Source: Pontibacter lucknowensis
GTDB taxonomy: Bacteria > Bacteroidota > Bacteroidia > Cytophagales > Hymenobacteraceae
Assembly (NCBI RefSeq): GCF_900156415.1
Contig: NZ_FTNM01000006.1
Location: forward strand, 362,255 to 426,254
Direction: 5' to 3'
Length of the DNA stretch: 64,000 nt
Shown one piece after another: positions 52,751-61,753 of this stretch. The translations under genes and the position numbers were made by a program. Position 1 is the first letter of the stretch. Each line of letters starts with the position of its first letter. The notes under the pieces are model-generated. The model made no database searches. It was given only the letters and a program-made list of their open reading frames with translations, and had not been told where the DNA came from.

Positions 52751-55393
52751 ATGAAAATACTTGAACTGAGGATCATGCGTGGACCTAACTACTGGTCTAT
52801 CAAGCATCCCAAAATAATTGTCCTGAAACTTGACCTGGAAGGTCTCCAGGATGTGCTTACAAATGAGGTCCCGCAGTTTCCGGAGCGGCTGGAAAAGCTA
52901 TTCCCGGGCATGTATGAGCATCGCTCGTCCAAGGGTACACCCGGTGGTTTTTTCAGGCTCGTGCGCGAAGGCACTACGTTCAGCAAGGTGGTGCAGCATA
53001 TTGCCCTCGAGCTGCAGACCCTGGCCGGCATGAACAGTGGCTATGGCCGCCGCTACGCCGGCCCCGGCCCCGGGGTGGACTATGTCGTCTTCTCTTACCA
53101 GCAGGAGCGTGCCGGGGAATATGCGGCACATGCCGCGGTGCGCATTACCGAACTGATGGCCAAAGGCAAAAAGCCCAGCATTGTGCAGGACATCGCCCGG
53201 CTGCACCAGATACGGGAAGACGAGTACTTTGGCCCAAGCACGGAAGCTATTGTATCGGAGGCGGTAAGCCGCGGTATACCTTATATCAACAACCAGCGCA
53301 GCGGGCTTATACAACTCGGGTATGGCATACACCAGAAGCACATACAGGCTGCCATGACCTCCCGCACCTCCTGCTTCGGGGTGGAAAATGCCGGTAACAA
53401 AAACGCCACCAAGCTCATCCTGGAAGATGCAGGTATACCGGTGCCCCGGGGCCATATCGTGCATGATGCCGATGAACTGGAAGAGGCGGTGCAGGAACTG
53501 GGCTACCCCGTGGTCGTGAAACCGCTGGACGGCAACCAGGGAAAGGGCGCTACCATCAACATCCATACCTGGAAGGAAGCGCAGCGTGCCCTGACCGAGG
53601 CACAGCGCTACTCCAAGAAGGTAATGGTAGAGCAGTTCATCACGGGTGACGACTACCGCCTGCTGGTGATCAACGGCAAGTTTATAGCCGCCGCCAAACG
53701 TACACCGGCCATGGTCACCGGCAACGGCATCTCGACCATCCAGCAACTGGTGAAAGAGGTCAACAAGGATCCGCGACGCGGTATAGGCCATGAAAAGGCG
53801 CTCACGCACATCAAAATAGACAAGCATACGCGCAGCCTGCTCAAAGAGAAAGGGCTGACATTGCAATCTGTATTGCCGGAGGGCGAAGTGCTATACCTGA
53901 AAAGCACAGCCAACCTCAGCACCGGCGGCACAGCCACCGATGTAACGGACCTGGTGCACCCTTATAATGTGCTCATGGCAGAGCGCATTGCCGGTATCAT
54001 CGGGCTGGACGTGTGTGGCATCGATGTGATGACGACCGACATTGCCATCCCGCTGCCTGAAACAAAGGGCGCCGTAATCGAAGTGAACGCCGCTCCCGGT
54101 CTGCGCATGCACATCTCCCCTACTGATGGCCTGCCCCGCAACGTGGCAGAACCGATCATCAACATGCTTTTTCCGCACAGCACCCCGACGCGGATACCTA
54201 TTGTGGCCATCACAGGCACCAACGGCAAAACCACCACTACCCGCCTCGTGGCGCACATGCTCAAGTTCAAAGGCTACCAGGTCGGCTATACCACCACCGA
54301 CGGCATTTACATACAGGACAACAAGATCATCAAAGGCGATACCACCGGGTCCTACAGCAGTGAGTTTGTGCTCAAAGACCCCACCGTGAACTACGCCGTA
54401 CTGGAGTGTGCCCGGGGCGGTATGCTCCGCTCCGGCCTGGCCTTCCGGCAGTGCGACATCGGCATCGTCACCAACGTGTCGGCGGACCACCTGGGGCTGG
54501 GTGATATCAATACCGTAGAGGAAATGGCCGAAGTAAAAGCCGTGATCCCTCGCACGGTATGCCAGAATGGCTATGCCGTGCTCAATGCAGACGATGACCT
54601 GGTTTTTGAAATGGCGACGGGCCTCTCCTGCAAAGTAGCTTTCTTTAGCCTGGACGAAAACAACCCGCGCATCCTGCAGCACATCAGCAAAGGCGGACTG
54701 GCGGCCGTGCTTGAAAACGGGTACATCTCTATCTTCAAGAATACTTACAAGATCCGGGTGGACCGGGTGGCTGACATTCCGCTGACCTTCGGGGGCCGTG
54801 CCCGCTTTAACATCCACAATGTGCTGGCGGCTACCCTGACCGGGTATATCAACCACTTTGAGATTGCCGAGATCAGAACGGCCCTACGCACTTTTATTCC
54901 TTCCGCAGAAACCACACCGGGCCGCATGAACCTGTTCAAACTCCCGCGCTACGAAGTACTCATCGACTATGCCCACAACATTGCCAGCATGGAAGCCATC
55001 GCCGACTTCATCGACAATGTGCAGGCCACCTACAAGATCGGCATTGTGGCAGGTATAGGCGACCGTCAGGAAGAAGACACCATCGAGATCGGGCGCATTG
55101 CTGCCGAAACCTTTGACGAGATCATCATCCGGCAGGACAAAGACCTGCGCGGCAAATCCGGGCAGGAGATCAACAGCCTGATCAAGCAGGGCATTATGGC
55201 CGTTAAACCCAACATGAAGCTCACAGAGATCAACCAGGAAACCCGTGCACTGGCCCATGCCATGGAATATGCCCCTGAGGGTGCCTTTATTACTCTGTTC
55301 TCAGAGGATATACCGGAGTCGATCAAGCTGGTGGAGAGTTTCCGGATCATCGATCACCGGCGCATTTCCTCCCTGGAGCAGGACTCATTTTAA
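52751..55393 (+). CDS. cphA: Cyanophycin synthetase
   Basis: An 880-residue enzyme that builds the Asp-Arg storage polymer cyanophycin from ATP. The N-terminal 160 residues are the CphA-specific domain, then an ATP-grasp domain (NKNATKLILEDAGIPVPRGH, VVVKPLDGNQGKGATINI, GIDVMTTDIAIP, VIEVNAAPGLRMH) and a Mur-ligase domain with P-loop GTNGKTTTTRL near 487, ending in the Mur C-terminal domain (IDYAHNIASMEAI). The length is normal for CphA1. The isoaspartyl peptidase gene follows, so synthesis and the last step of degradation are coupled. Confidence 0.95.
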   Translation: MKILELRIMRGPNYWSIKHPKIIVLKLDLEGLQDVLTNEVPQFPERLEKLFPGMYEHRSSKGTPGGFFRLVREGTTFSKVVQHIALELQTLAGMNSGYGRRYAGPGPGVDYVVFSYQQERAGEYAAHAAVRITELMAKGKKPSIVQDIARLHQIREDEYFGPSTEAIVSEAVSRGIPYINNQRSGLIQLGYGIHQKHIQAAMTSRTSCFGVENAGNKNATKLILEDAGIPVPRGHIVHDADELEEAVQELGYPVVVKPLDGNQGKGATINIHTWKEAQRALTEAQRYSKKVMVEQFITGDDYRLLVINGKFIAAAKRTPAMVTGNGISTIQQLVKEVNKDPRRGIGHEKALTHIKIDKHTRSLLKEKGLTLQSVLPEGEVLYLKSTANLSTGGTATDVTDLVHPYNVLMAERIAGIIGLDVCGIDVMTTDIAIPLPETKGAVIEVNAAPGLRMHISPTDGLPRNVAEPIINMLFPHSTPTRIPIVAITGTNGKTTTTRLVAHMLKFKGYQVGYTTTDGIYIQDNKIIKGDTTGSYSSEFVLKDPTVNYAVLECARGGMLRSGLAFRQCDIGIVTNVSADHLGLGDINTVEEMAEVKAVIPRTVCQNGYAVLNADDDLVFEMATGLSCKVAFFSLDENNPRILQHISKGGLAAVLENGYISIFKNTYKIRVDRVADIPLTFGGRARFNIHNVLAATLTGYINHFEIAEIRTALRTFIPSAETTPGRMNLFKLPRYEVLIDYAHNIASMEAIADFIDNVQATYKIGIVAGIGDRQEEDTIEIGRIAAETFDEIIIRQDKDLRGKSGQEINSLIKQGIMAVKPNMKLTEINQETRALAHAMEYAPEGAFITLFSEDIPESIKLVESFRIIDHRRISSLEQDSF

Positions 55394-55487
55394 CGCGGGG
55401 TACCTCCTCCGGCGGCTATACCTTGTAATAACCAGGTACAAATCGTCCCGTACTACCAGGGGCTCAATTAAACGGAAACAAACAACG

Positions 55488-56453
55488 ATGAAAAAATTTG
55501 CAATTGCGATTCACGGCGGGGCTGAAACAGTGAAGCCCAGCGAAATTGACAAGAAGAAGGAAGAAGAATACAGAGAAGGTTTGGCGGATGCGCTGAAAGC
55601 AGGGTATGACGTACTGGAAAAAGGTGGCAGCGCCCTGGATGCAGTAGAGGCGGCCGTCAACAGCATGGAGCGTAACCCGGCGTTCAACGCGGGCCGCGGC
55701 GCCAGCCTGACACAGCGCGGCGAGACTGAGTTTGATGCTGCCATCATGGATGGCAGCACCCTCCGGGTGGGAGCTGTAGGTGCCGTCCGCTATGTGCAGC
55801 ACCCAATCAGTCTGGCGAAAGTGGTCCTTCAAAAGTGCGACCATTGCCTGCTGGCAGGAACTGGTGCCGAGGAATTTGCCCTTGCCAACAACCTTCCCCT
55901 AAAGGGTCCGGAGTATTTTGTGACGCCCGAGAAAAAAGATGCCTGGCTTGACAAGCAGCAGGAAAAAGCAGCCAAGAAAAGGCAACCTGGTTCCATGTCC
56001 GACACAGTGGGCGCCGTAGCTCTGGACATGAATGGCAACCTGGCGGCCGCTACATCCACCGGCGGGCTGACAGACCAGTTGAAAGGACGCGTCGGGGATT
56101 CGCCCATTATCGGAGGAGGCACCTTTGCCAACAACGAGGCATGCGCCGTGAGTTGCACCGGCGAGGGCGAGGCGATCATGCGTGGCGTGCTCGCCCACGA
56201 GGTATACGCCATGATGAAATATGCCGGTAATTCCCTGCAGACAGCCACCGACAAGGCTATTGAACTGCATGCCGATAAACTGCAGGGCGACCGGGGTATT
56301 TTGTCAATGGACAACACCGGAAAAGTAGCCTTTGGCTTTAATACCGGCTTTATGAAGCGTGGCTACCAGGCAGCAGATGAAGCGCCTTTTGTGGCCCTGT
56401 GGGAGTCTGAAAAGATCAGGAAGCCTGCTAAGTTAAAGGAGATGGAAAAATAG
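55488..56453 (+). CDS. iaaA: Isoaspartyl peptidase/L-asparaginase (plant-type)
   Basis: A 321-residue Ntn-hydrolase that self-cleaves before Thr 173 in SMSDTVGAVALD. Other conserved blocks are IAIHGGAET, AVEAAVNSMERNPAFNAGRG and IIGGGTFANNEACAVSCTGEGEAIMR. It splits beta-Asp-Arg dipeptides left by cyanophycinase, which fits its position 94 bases after cphA. The frame is open from 55245 inside cphA, but the family begins at MKKFAIAIHGG (55488). No cyanophycinase gene is seen in the window. Confidence 0.93.
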   Translation: MKKFAIAIHGGAETVKPSEIDKKKEEEYREGLADALKAGYDVLEKGGSALDAVEAAVNSMERNPAFNAGRGASLTQRGETEFDAAIMDGSTLRVGAVGAVRYVQHPISLAKVVLQKCDHCLLAGTGAEEFALANNLPLKGPEYFVTPEKKDAWLDKQQEKAAKKRQPGSMSDTVGAVALDMNGNLAAATSTGGLTDQLKGRVGDSPIIGGGTFANNEACAVSCTGEGEAIMRGVLAHEVYAMMKYAGNSLQTATDKAIELHADKLQGDRGILSMDNTGKVAFGFNTGFMKRGYQAADEAPFVALWESEKIRKPAKLKEMEK

Positions 56454-56548
56454 CCTGAAACGAAGTAACGTTGTACTGGAATTTCACTGCCTTATATTTT
56501 TTCAAAATTATTTATCCTCAACGCTTGACTTTCCGTAAAGCACTATTA

Positions 56549-56571
56549 ACTTTGAAACTCAAAGTACTTTA
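56549..56571. promoter_or_regulatory. Operator copy 1 of the winged-helix regulator
   Basis: ACTTTGAAACTCAAAGT is a 17-base near-perfect dyad (CTTTGA-N3-TCAAAG), followed by ACTTTA. It ends a few bases before the ATG of the membrane gene at 56574. The identical sequence occurs at 57530, before the next gene block. A dyad of this form suits a dimeric winged-helix repressor. Confidence 0.6.
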
Positions 56572-56573
56572 CA

Positions 56574-57197
56574 ATGAATCAGCAGCAAGACCAGTTAGAA
56601 GCCCTGCACGAGATCCGCAACATCATGGATCGCTCTTCCCGCTTTATCTCCCTGAGCGGTTTGTCCGGCGTATTTGCAGGCTTGTCGGCGCTGGCCGGGG
56701 CGGCGGTGGTCAAGTGGTATCTGACACAGCACAACATCAATTACGTGAGTGACCTGGCAGGCAACTTCAGCCGCGACAACATCCTGTTTTTGCTGGCTGT
56801 GGCTGTGGCTGTGCTGATACTTGCCTTCGGTACCGCCACTTACTTTACGGCACGCAATGCCCGCAAGAAGAACCAGCGCACCTGGGACAACCAGTCGAAA
56901 CGACTGCTGGTGAACCTGGCTATACCTTTGGCTGCCGGCGGTGTGTTTTGCGCCGTGCTGCTTTACCACGGCATTCTATACCTGGTAGCGCCTGCCATGC
57001 TGGTTTTTTATGGCCTGGCCCTGCTCAATGGCAGCAAGTATACCTTGGGTGATATTCGTTACCTGGGCATCATCGAGATCATCATTGGCCTGGTTGCCTG
57101 TGTGTTTGTAAGCTATGGCCTGATGCTCTGGACGCTGGGATTCGGTATACTGCACATTGTATATGGCGCGCTGGTGTACTTTAAATACGAACGCTAG
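56574..57197 (+). CDS. Four-to-six-helix membrane protein
   Basis: A 207-residue protein with a short cytoplasmic start (QQDQLEALHEIRNIMDRSSR) and about six hydrophobic segments (FISLSGLSGVFAGLSALAGA, NILFLLAVAVAVLILAFG, LLVNLAIPLAAGGVFCAVLL and others). I do not know a function. It is first in an operon with the winged-helix regulator, whose GTG start lies 8 bases after its stop. Such pairs, where the repressor controls its own membrane partner, are common in Bacteroidota. Confidence 0.75.
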   Translation: MNQQQDQLEALHEIRNIMDRSSRFISLSGLSGVFAGLSALAGAAVVKWYLTQHNINYVSDLAGNFSRDNILFLLAVAVAVLILAFGTATYFTARNARKKNQRTWDNQSKRLLVNLAIPLAAGGVFCAVLLYHGILYLVAPAMLVFYGLALLNGSKYTLGDIRYLGIIEIIIGLVACVFVSYGLMLWTLGFGILHIVYGALVYFKYER

Positions 57198-57204
57198 CAG
57201 ACCT

Positions 57205-57513
57205 GTGAAAGAGTATCTTGAAAATATAAACAAGGCCTTCGAAAGCAGGGCGCGGCTGGGCATTATGTCAGTGCTGATGGTGGACGACAAGGTGGACTTC
57301 AACACCCTGAAAGAAACCCTGCAACTGACCGATGGCAACCTGGCCAGTCACCTGCGGGCGCTGGAAGAAGCCCAATACCTGCGTGTGGAAAAACAGTTTG
57401 TGGGCCGCAAACCCAATACCACCTACCATGCGACGGACGCGGGCCGTGAGGCTTTCAAAAGTCACCTGGATGCGCTGGAGCAACTTATTTTGAACAACAG
57501 GCAGAGCGACTAA
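57205..57513 (+). CDS. Winged-helix transcriptional regulator (HTH_34-like)
   Basis: A 102-residue DNA-binding protein. The helix-turn-helix is in RLGIMSVLMVDDKVDFNTLK and TDGNLASHLRALEEAQYLRV, and the wing in EKQFVGRKPNTTYHATDAGR. The GTG start at 57205 (KEYLENINKAFESRARLG) gives the family length; an ATG at 57157 would overlap the upstream gene by 41 bases and add residues not seen in the family. I infer that it binds the two ACTTTGAAACTCAAAGT dyads and represses its own operon and the following one. Confidence 0.82.
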   Translation: MKEYLENINKAFESRARLGIMSVLMVDDKVDFNTLKETLQLTDGNLASHLRALEEAQYLRVEKQFVGRKPNTTYHATDAGREAFKSHLDALEQLILNNRQSD

Positions 57514-57529
57514 TTTTTTTTGTCGCTTT

Positions 57530-57551
57530 ACTTTGAAACTCAAAGTACTTT
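57530..57551. promoter_or_regulatory. Operator copy 2 of the winged-helix regulator
   Basis: ACTTTGAAACTCAAAGT followed by ACTTTA, identical to 56549-56570. It lies just after the regulator stop and 48 bases before the start of the membrane protein at 57594. Confidence 0.6.
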
Positions 57552-57593
57552 AATGACACACAAAATAGATTCATAACCTTAACTCAGATTAAA

Positions 57594-57932
57594 ATGGTAC
57601 AGCAACATGATTATCAAAACCAGCCTTGGCAGCCTGCTGCAGCAGGTAAGCGGGCACTGACAGGCGCCGCGATCGGATTAGCCTTGATCACACTTTTTCT
57701 GGCGGGTGTCAATTCGCCTGACCCGGCATGGGGCAAGTTATGGATGCTCCGGCCACTGCTGATCGTTCCTATGGCTGGTGCACTCGGAGGCTTGATCAAC
57801 TATTTCTTGCTGCAGTATCACCATCGGTTCGGGGTGCACAAAGCCATCGCCATCGTGCTCAGTGTGCTGATTTTTGTAGTAGGTCTGTGGCTAGGCTTTG
57901 TACTGGGTCTGGTAGGTACGCTGTGGCACTAA
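57594..57932 (+). CDS. Small membrane protein with three helices
   Basis: A 112-residue protein with a hydrophilic start (QQHDYQNQPWQPAAAGKR) and three hydrophobic helices. GALGGLINYFLLQYHHRFG lies between the second and third. The function is unknown. It begins the second block of the operon, behind operator copy 2. Confidence 0.7.
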   Translation: MVQQHDYQNQPWQPAAAGKRALTGAAIGLALITLFLAGVNSPDPAWGKLWMLRPLLIVPMAGALGGLINYFLLQYHHRFGVHKAIAIVLSVLIFVVGLWLGFVLGLVGTLWH

Positions 57933-57989
57933 GCGGCAGGCACTAACACACTTACATGATCAAAAAAACTTACCTGAAGGTATAGACCC

Positions 57990-59231
57990 ATGAAAGAGCA
58001 AATACTATCGCACCTTGACAACCCCGGACAGTTGGAGAAACTTTACCGCTCCAACAAGACAGGCTTCAAACAGGAGTTCAGCAGCATATACCCGCAGCTC
58101 AGCGGCACTGCGCTGGCTGACTTCTGGCACGCAAGACTGCACTATGAAGCAGAGGATGTTTTCTGGCGCTTCAACCGGGAGTTTCTGTTTGTGGTGATCG
58201 CCGCTTTGGTGGCAGGTATACTGGTCAAGCTGCCCGCTATCTTCCCGATCAGCGAGGCATTCTACTACCCGCGCAACCTCAGCTTCTTTGTGCTGCCGCC
58301 TCTGATGGCCTACTTTGCCTGGAGAAACAAAATGCCTGAATACAGTGCAGGCATTATCGCCGGGATCACGGCCGTTTGCCTGGTATACATTAATGCCTTG
58401 CCCGACAACCAGAGTGACACCCTTGCGCTCGCCTGCATTCACCTGCCTTTGCTGCTGTGGGTACTGTTAGGGGTGTCCTATGCTGGCAACGAACTTCACC
58501 TGGCTGACAAGCGACTCAGCTTCCTACGCTTCAACGGCGACCTGGCGGTCATGTCGGCGCTGCTGGTCATAGCGGGCGGTATGATGACAGGTATAACAAT
58601 CGGCTTGTTTGCACTGATCGGGCTCCGGATCGAGGAGTTTTACTTTGAGTACATCGTCGCCTTCGGGTTGCCGGCTGTCCCGATCGTGGCCTCATACCTG
58701 ACGCAGAACAACCCCCAGCTTGTCAACAAGGTGTCGCCGGTCATTGCCCGGATCTTCAGTCCGCTGGTGCTGGTGATGCTAGTGATCTACCTCGGAGCCA
58801 TCATCTACTCCGGTAAAGACCCTTACAACGACCGGGAATTTCTACTACTCTTCAACGTGCTCCTGATCGGGGTAATGGCGCTGATCTTCTTTTCCGTTGC
58901 CGAAAGCACGAACCGGAAAAGCGCTCCATCAGCGGTGTGGGTGCTGCTCATGCTCTCGGTTGTGACGGTGGTCGTGAATGGCATTGCCTTATCGGCTATT
59001 TCGTTCCGCATCTCGGAGTGGGGTATCACACCTAACAGAGTGGCTGTGCTGGGCGGCAATGTGCTCATGCTGGTGCACCTGCTCATCGTCACGGTCATGC
59101 TTTTCAAAGCAGCCACCCGAAAGGCAGCCATCACAGAGGTGGGGCGTTCCATTGTGCTCTACATCCCGGTTTACTTTGCCTGGACGATTGTGGTCGTATT
59201 CCTTTTCCCGATTATGTTCGGGTTTGAGTAA
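57990..59231 (+). CDS. DUF4153-like multi-pass membrane protein
   Basis: A 413-residue protein with about twelve hydrophobic helices after an N-terminal soluble part (PGQLEKLYRSNKTGFKQEFS). FSSIYPQLSGTALADFWHAR and KDPYNDREFLLLFNVLLIG are typical of DUF4153 proteins in Bacteroidota. Function unknown. It is followed by three small membrane proteins with short gaps. Confidence 0.75.
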   Translation: MKEQILSHLDNPGQLEKLYRSNKTGFKQEFSSIYPQLSGTALADFWHARLHYEAEDVFWRFNREFLFVVIAALVAGILVKLPAIFPISEAFYYPRNLSFFVLPPLMAYFAWRNKMPEYSAGIIAGITAVCLVYINALPDNQSDTLALACIHLPLLLWVLLGVSYAGNELHLADKRLSFLRFNGDLAVMSALLVIAGGMMTGITIGLFALIGLRIEEFYFEYIVAFGLPAVPIVASYLTQNNPQLVNKVSPVIARIFSPLVLVMLVIYLGAIIYSGKDPYNDREFLLLFNVLLIGVMALIFFSVAESTNRKSAPSAVWVLLMLSVVTVVVNGIALSAISFRISEWGITPNRVAVLGGNVLMLVHLLIVTVMLFKAATRKAAITEVGRSIVLYIPVYFAWTIVVVFLFPIMFGFE

Positions 59232-59273
59232 GCAGCAGAAATATTCTCTTCACTATAAAATCAAAAACACATC

Positions 59274-59561
59274 ATGGAAAAAACATTTCAAATCGGGAGT
59301 GTAGTCAGCTGGCTGTTTGGCTTCCTCTTTCTGGCTATCGGATTCATCAATACGTTTTGGGAGAATGATGCCGGATATGGCCTTTTTATCATCATCCTGT
59401 CACTCGTTTACTTCCCTCCCATGACCGCTATTCTGCAAGAGACGACAGGCTTCTCTGTGCCGTTGGCAGCCAAGATCATCCTGGGCCTCTTCATTCTGTG
59501 GTCTGCGCTGGGTGTGGCCGAACTGCCCGAAAAGATCGACCTGATGCTGAAGGACTTTTAA
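59274..59561 (+). CDS. Small membrane protein, paralogue A
   Basis: A 95-residue protein with three helices and the motif SLVYFPPMTAILQETTGF, then ALGVAELPEKIDLML. It resembles the protein at 59912-60184 along its whole length (SLVY.PP, G.S.P...K..L, D.M), so the two arose by duplication inside the operon. Function unknown. Confidence 0.7.
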   Translation: MEKTFQIGSVVSWLFGFLFLAIGFINTFWENDAGYGLFIIILSLVYFPPMTAILQETTGFSVPLAAKIILGLFILWSALGVAELPEKIDLMLKDF

Positions 59562-59609
59562 CCAGTCATTACTTAAAACAAATCATTTTCATCATAAACA
59601 AAAACAGAT

Positions 59610-59900
59610 ATGGTAACGCAAAACAAAAGATTGATCGGCATTGTGCTCGGCGTGGCACTGCTCTTATTTATCCCACTTATCGCGATGCAGTTCACCAGCG
59701 AAGTAGACTGGGATCTGCGTGACTTTGTGATCATGGGCATCCTGCTGCTCAGCACCGGACTTGCGGCTGAGTTTGTCATCCGAAAAGTGAAAAGCACTGA
59801 ATCACGGCTCGTCATCATCGGGATCATTCTGCTGGCTTTCTTCCTCATCTGGGCTGAGCTGGCTGTTGGTATCTTCGGAAGTCCGTTTGCGGGAAGCTAA
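59610..59900 (+). CDS. Small membrane protein
   Basis: A 96-residue protein with three helices (GIVLGVALLLFIPLIAMQ, FVIMGILLLSTGLAAEFVI, LVIIGIILLAFFLIWAELAV) and an acidic loop EVDWDLRDF. It lies between the two paralogues. Function unknown. Confidence 0.7.
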   Translation: MVTQNKRLIGIVLGVALLLFIPLIAMQFTSEVDWDLRDFVIMGILLLSTGLAAEFVIRKVKSTESRLVIIGIILLAFFLIWAELAVGIFGSPFAGS

Positions 59901-59911
59901 GCAACAGTCTC

Positions 59912-60184
59912 ATGAAAGCGCATACCTTGACTTATCCCCTACTCGGCTGGCTTGTCGGCCTGGTAATCGCAATAGTGGGTGTACTGAACCTGGTGCTGGT
60001 ACACCCTGTGCCGGGCATTGCCTACCTGCTCATTTCGCTTGTTTATCTTCCGCCAGTCAATGTATACCTGAAGCGATATCTGGGCCTCTCCATTCCGGTG
60101 GTGCTCAAAGTGGTGCTGGCTATCGTGCTGTTCATGTTTACCTTAGGCGTGAGCGACCTGGGCGATATGATCGACAAATTGTAA
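59912..60184 (+). CDS. Small membrane protein, paralogue B
   Basis: A 90-residue protein with three helices and SLVYLPPVNVYLKRYLG, homologous to the protein at 59274-59561. It starts 11 bases after the previous stop. It is the last gene of the operon before the terminator at 60204. Confidence 0.7.
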   Translation: MKAHTLTYPLLGWLVGLVIAIVGVLNLVLVHPVPGIAYLLISLVYLPPVNVYLKRYLGLSIPVVLKVVLAIVLFMFTLGVSDLGDMIDKL

Positions 60185-60203
60185 TCAGACCATAAAACAT
60201 GTG

Positions 60204-60250
60204 AAATGGGGGTGGTTAGCAGCATGTGCTGTTGACCACCCCCATTTTAT
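60204..60250 (+). terminator. Terminator of the membrane-protein operon
   Basis: AAATGGGGGTGGT and ACCACCCCCATTT form a 13-bp perfect stem with an 18-base loop, followed by TTAT. Confidence 0.85.
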
Positions 60251-60328
60251 AGCAGAAATTACTATGGATGCTTAACACATGGCCGTATCTTTACGGTAGA
60301 AAATTGATTGATCAAAAAACAATTTTAA

Positions 60329-61342
60329 ATGGACAGAATAACAACTGATATATGCATTGTGGGGGCAGGACCAGTGGGCCTGTTTGCTGTGTTTGAAGCC
60401 GGCTTGCTCAAAATGCGCTGCCATGTGGTGGACGCCCTGCCAGTGGTAGGTGGCCAGCTGGCCGAGATATACCCTAAAAAACCGATCTACGACATACCTG
60501 GTTTTCCGTCGATACTGGCTGGTGAACTGGTAGATAACCTGATGAAGCAGATCGAGCCCTTCCACCCGACCTTCACCCTGGGTGAGCGTGTGGAGGAACT
60601 GGACAAGCAGGAAGACGGCACGTTCATTGTGCGCACTTCCGAAGGCACCGAAATTGCCTGCAAGGTAGTCGCCATAGCCGGCGGACTGGGCTCATTTGAG
60701 CCACGCAAACCGGCTATCGAAAGTCTGGAGAGCTTTGAGGGCAAAGGCGTGACCTACATGGTGCGCGACCCGGAGCTGTTCCGTAGCAAGAAAGTGGTAC
60801 TGGCCGGCGGCGGTGACTCTGCCCTGGACTGGGCTATCTACCTGGCTGGTGTAGCCGAAGAACTGACGCTGGTGCACCGCGGCTCCACCTTCAGGGGAGC
60901 GCCGGAGTCGGCGGAGAAAGTGCTGACCCTGGCCGAGGAAGGCCAGATCAAATTGCTGCTAAAGTCGAACGTGACGGATGTGCAGGGCAACGGCAAAGTA
61001 GACGCTGTAACCGTGCTGATCGACAATAAGGACGAGCACAAGATCGAAACCGACTACTTCATTCCGCTTTTCGGACTGGTGCCAAAGCTGGGACCGCTCG
61101 AGAACTGGGGGCTGGAGTTGGAGAAGGGCGCTATTGTAGTAAACACTTTCGATTACTCCACCAACATACCGGGCGTATACGCCATCGGCGACATCAACAC
61201 CTACCCGGGCAAGCTGAAGCTGATCCTGTGCGGTTTCCACGAGTCGGCCCTGATGGCGCAGAGTGCCTATAACATTATCTATCCCGACAAGAAGTTCGTG
61301 CTCAAATACACGACCGTGAACGGCATTCAGGAGTTGAGCTAA
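60329..61342 (+). CDS. Ferredoxin/flavodoxin-NADP reductase (thioredoxin-reductase-like)
   Basis: A 337-residue FAD/NADPH enzyme of the type found in Firmicutes and Bacteroidota. FAD-binding signature GAGPVGLFAVFEAGL near 11-25, NADPH-binding VVLAGGGDSALDWAIYLAG near 155, and TNIPGVYAIGDINTYPGKL near 275. It lacks the CxxC of thioredoxin reductases. The ferredoxin gene overlaps its stop by one base (TAATG), so the pair moves electrons between NADPH and ferredoxin. Confidence 0.92.
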   Translation: MDRITTDICIVGAGPVGLFAVFEAGLLKMRCHVVDALPVVGGQLAEIYPKKPIYDIPGFPSILAGELVDNLMKQIEPFHPTFTLGERVEELDKQEDGTFIVRTSEGTEIACKVVAIAGGLGSFEPRKPAIESLESFEGKGVTYMVRDPELFRSKKVVLAGGGDSALDWAIYLAGVAEELTLVHRGSTFRGAPESAEKVLTLAEEGQIKLLLKSNVTDVQGNGKVDAVTVLIDNKDEHKIETDYFIPLFGLVPKLGPLENWGLELEKGAIVVNTFDYSTNIPGVYAIGDINTYPGKLKLILCGFHESALMAQSAYNIIYPDKKFVLKYTTVNGIQELS

Positions 61343-61665
61343 TGGAGGAGCTGATCAACATACACGTGGAGCTGCCCGACGGTAGCCGCGTGACACTGGA
61401 GGCTCCTACTGACATGGGTCTTTCGGTGATGGAAGTGATGAAGGCGAACGAACTGGACGTGCCGGCCATTTGCGGCGGTATGGCCATCTGCGCCACCTGC
61501 CACGTGGAGGTGCTGCAGAGCGGTGAGTTGCCCGAGCCCGGCGACGACGAAGCTTACATGCTCGAGACGCTTCCGCATGCCACAGCAACCAGCCGCCTTT
61601 CGTGCCAGCTGCGCGTGAACCCTGACCTCGACGGACTGGTGGTGCGCCTGATGCCGGAAGCGTAA
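61342..61665 (+). CDS. 2Fe-2S ferredoxin
   Basis: A 107-residue adrenodoxin-type ferredoxin with the cluster cysteines in CGGMAICATCHVEV (first four residues of the motif around 43-52) and SRLSCQLRV. It should be reduced by the reductase whose gene ends at its start codon. Confidence 0.92.
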   Translation: MEELINIHVELPDGSRVTLEAPTDMGLSVMEVMKANELDVPAICGGMAICATCHVEVLQSGELPEPGDDEAYMLETLPHATATSRLSCQLRVNPDLDGLVVRLMPEA

Positions 61666-61693
61666 GGGCTATACCTGATACCCGGAAAACCAG

Positions 61694-61726
61694 AAAGCCA
61701 TACCTGCCAAGGGTATGGCTTTTTTG
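61694..61726 (+). terminator. Terminator after ferredoxin
   Basis: AAAGCCATACC and GGTATGGCTTT form an 11-bp perfect stem around a 7-base loop, followed by TTTTG. Confidence 0.85.
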
Positions 61727-61753
61727 TGCGGCTATACCTGAGTACAAATTGCC

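Noticed and set aside
56574..60184. Membrane-protein block considered as a transport or secretion system
   Set aside because: No ATPase, channel or secretion motif is visible; only small membrane proteins and a repressor.
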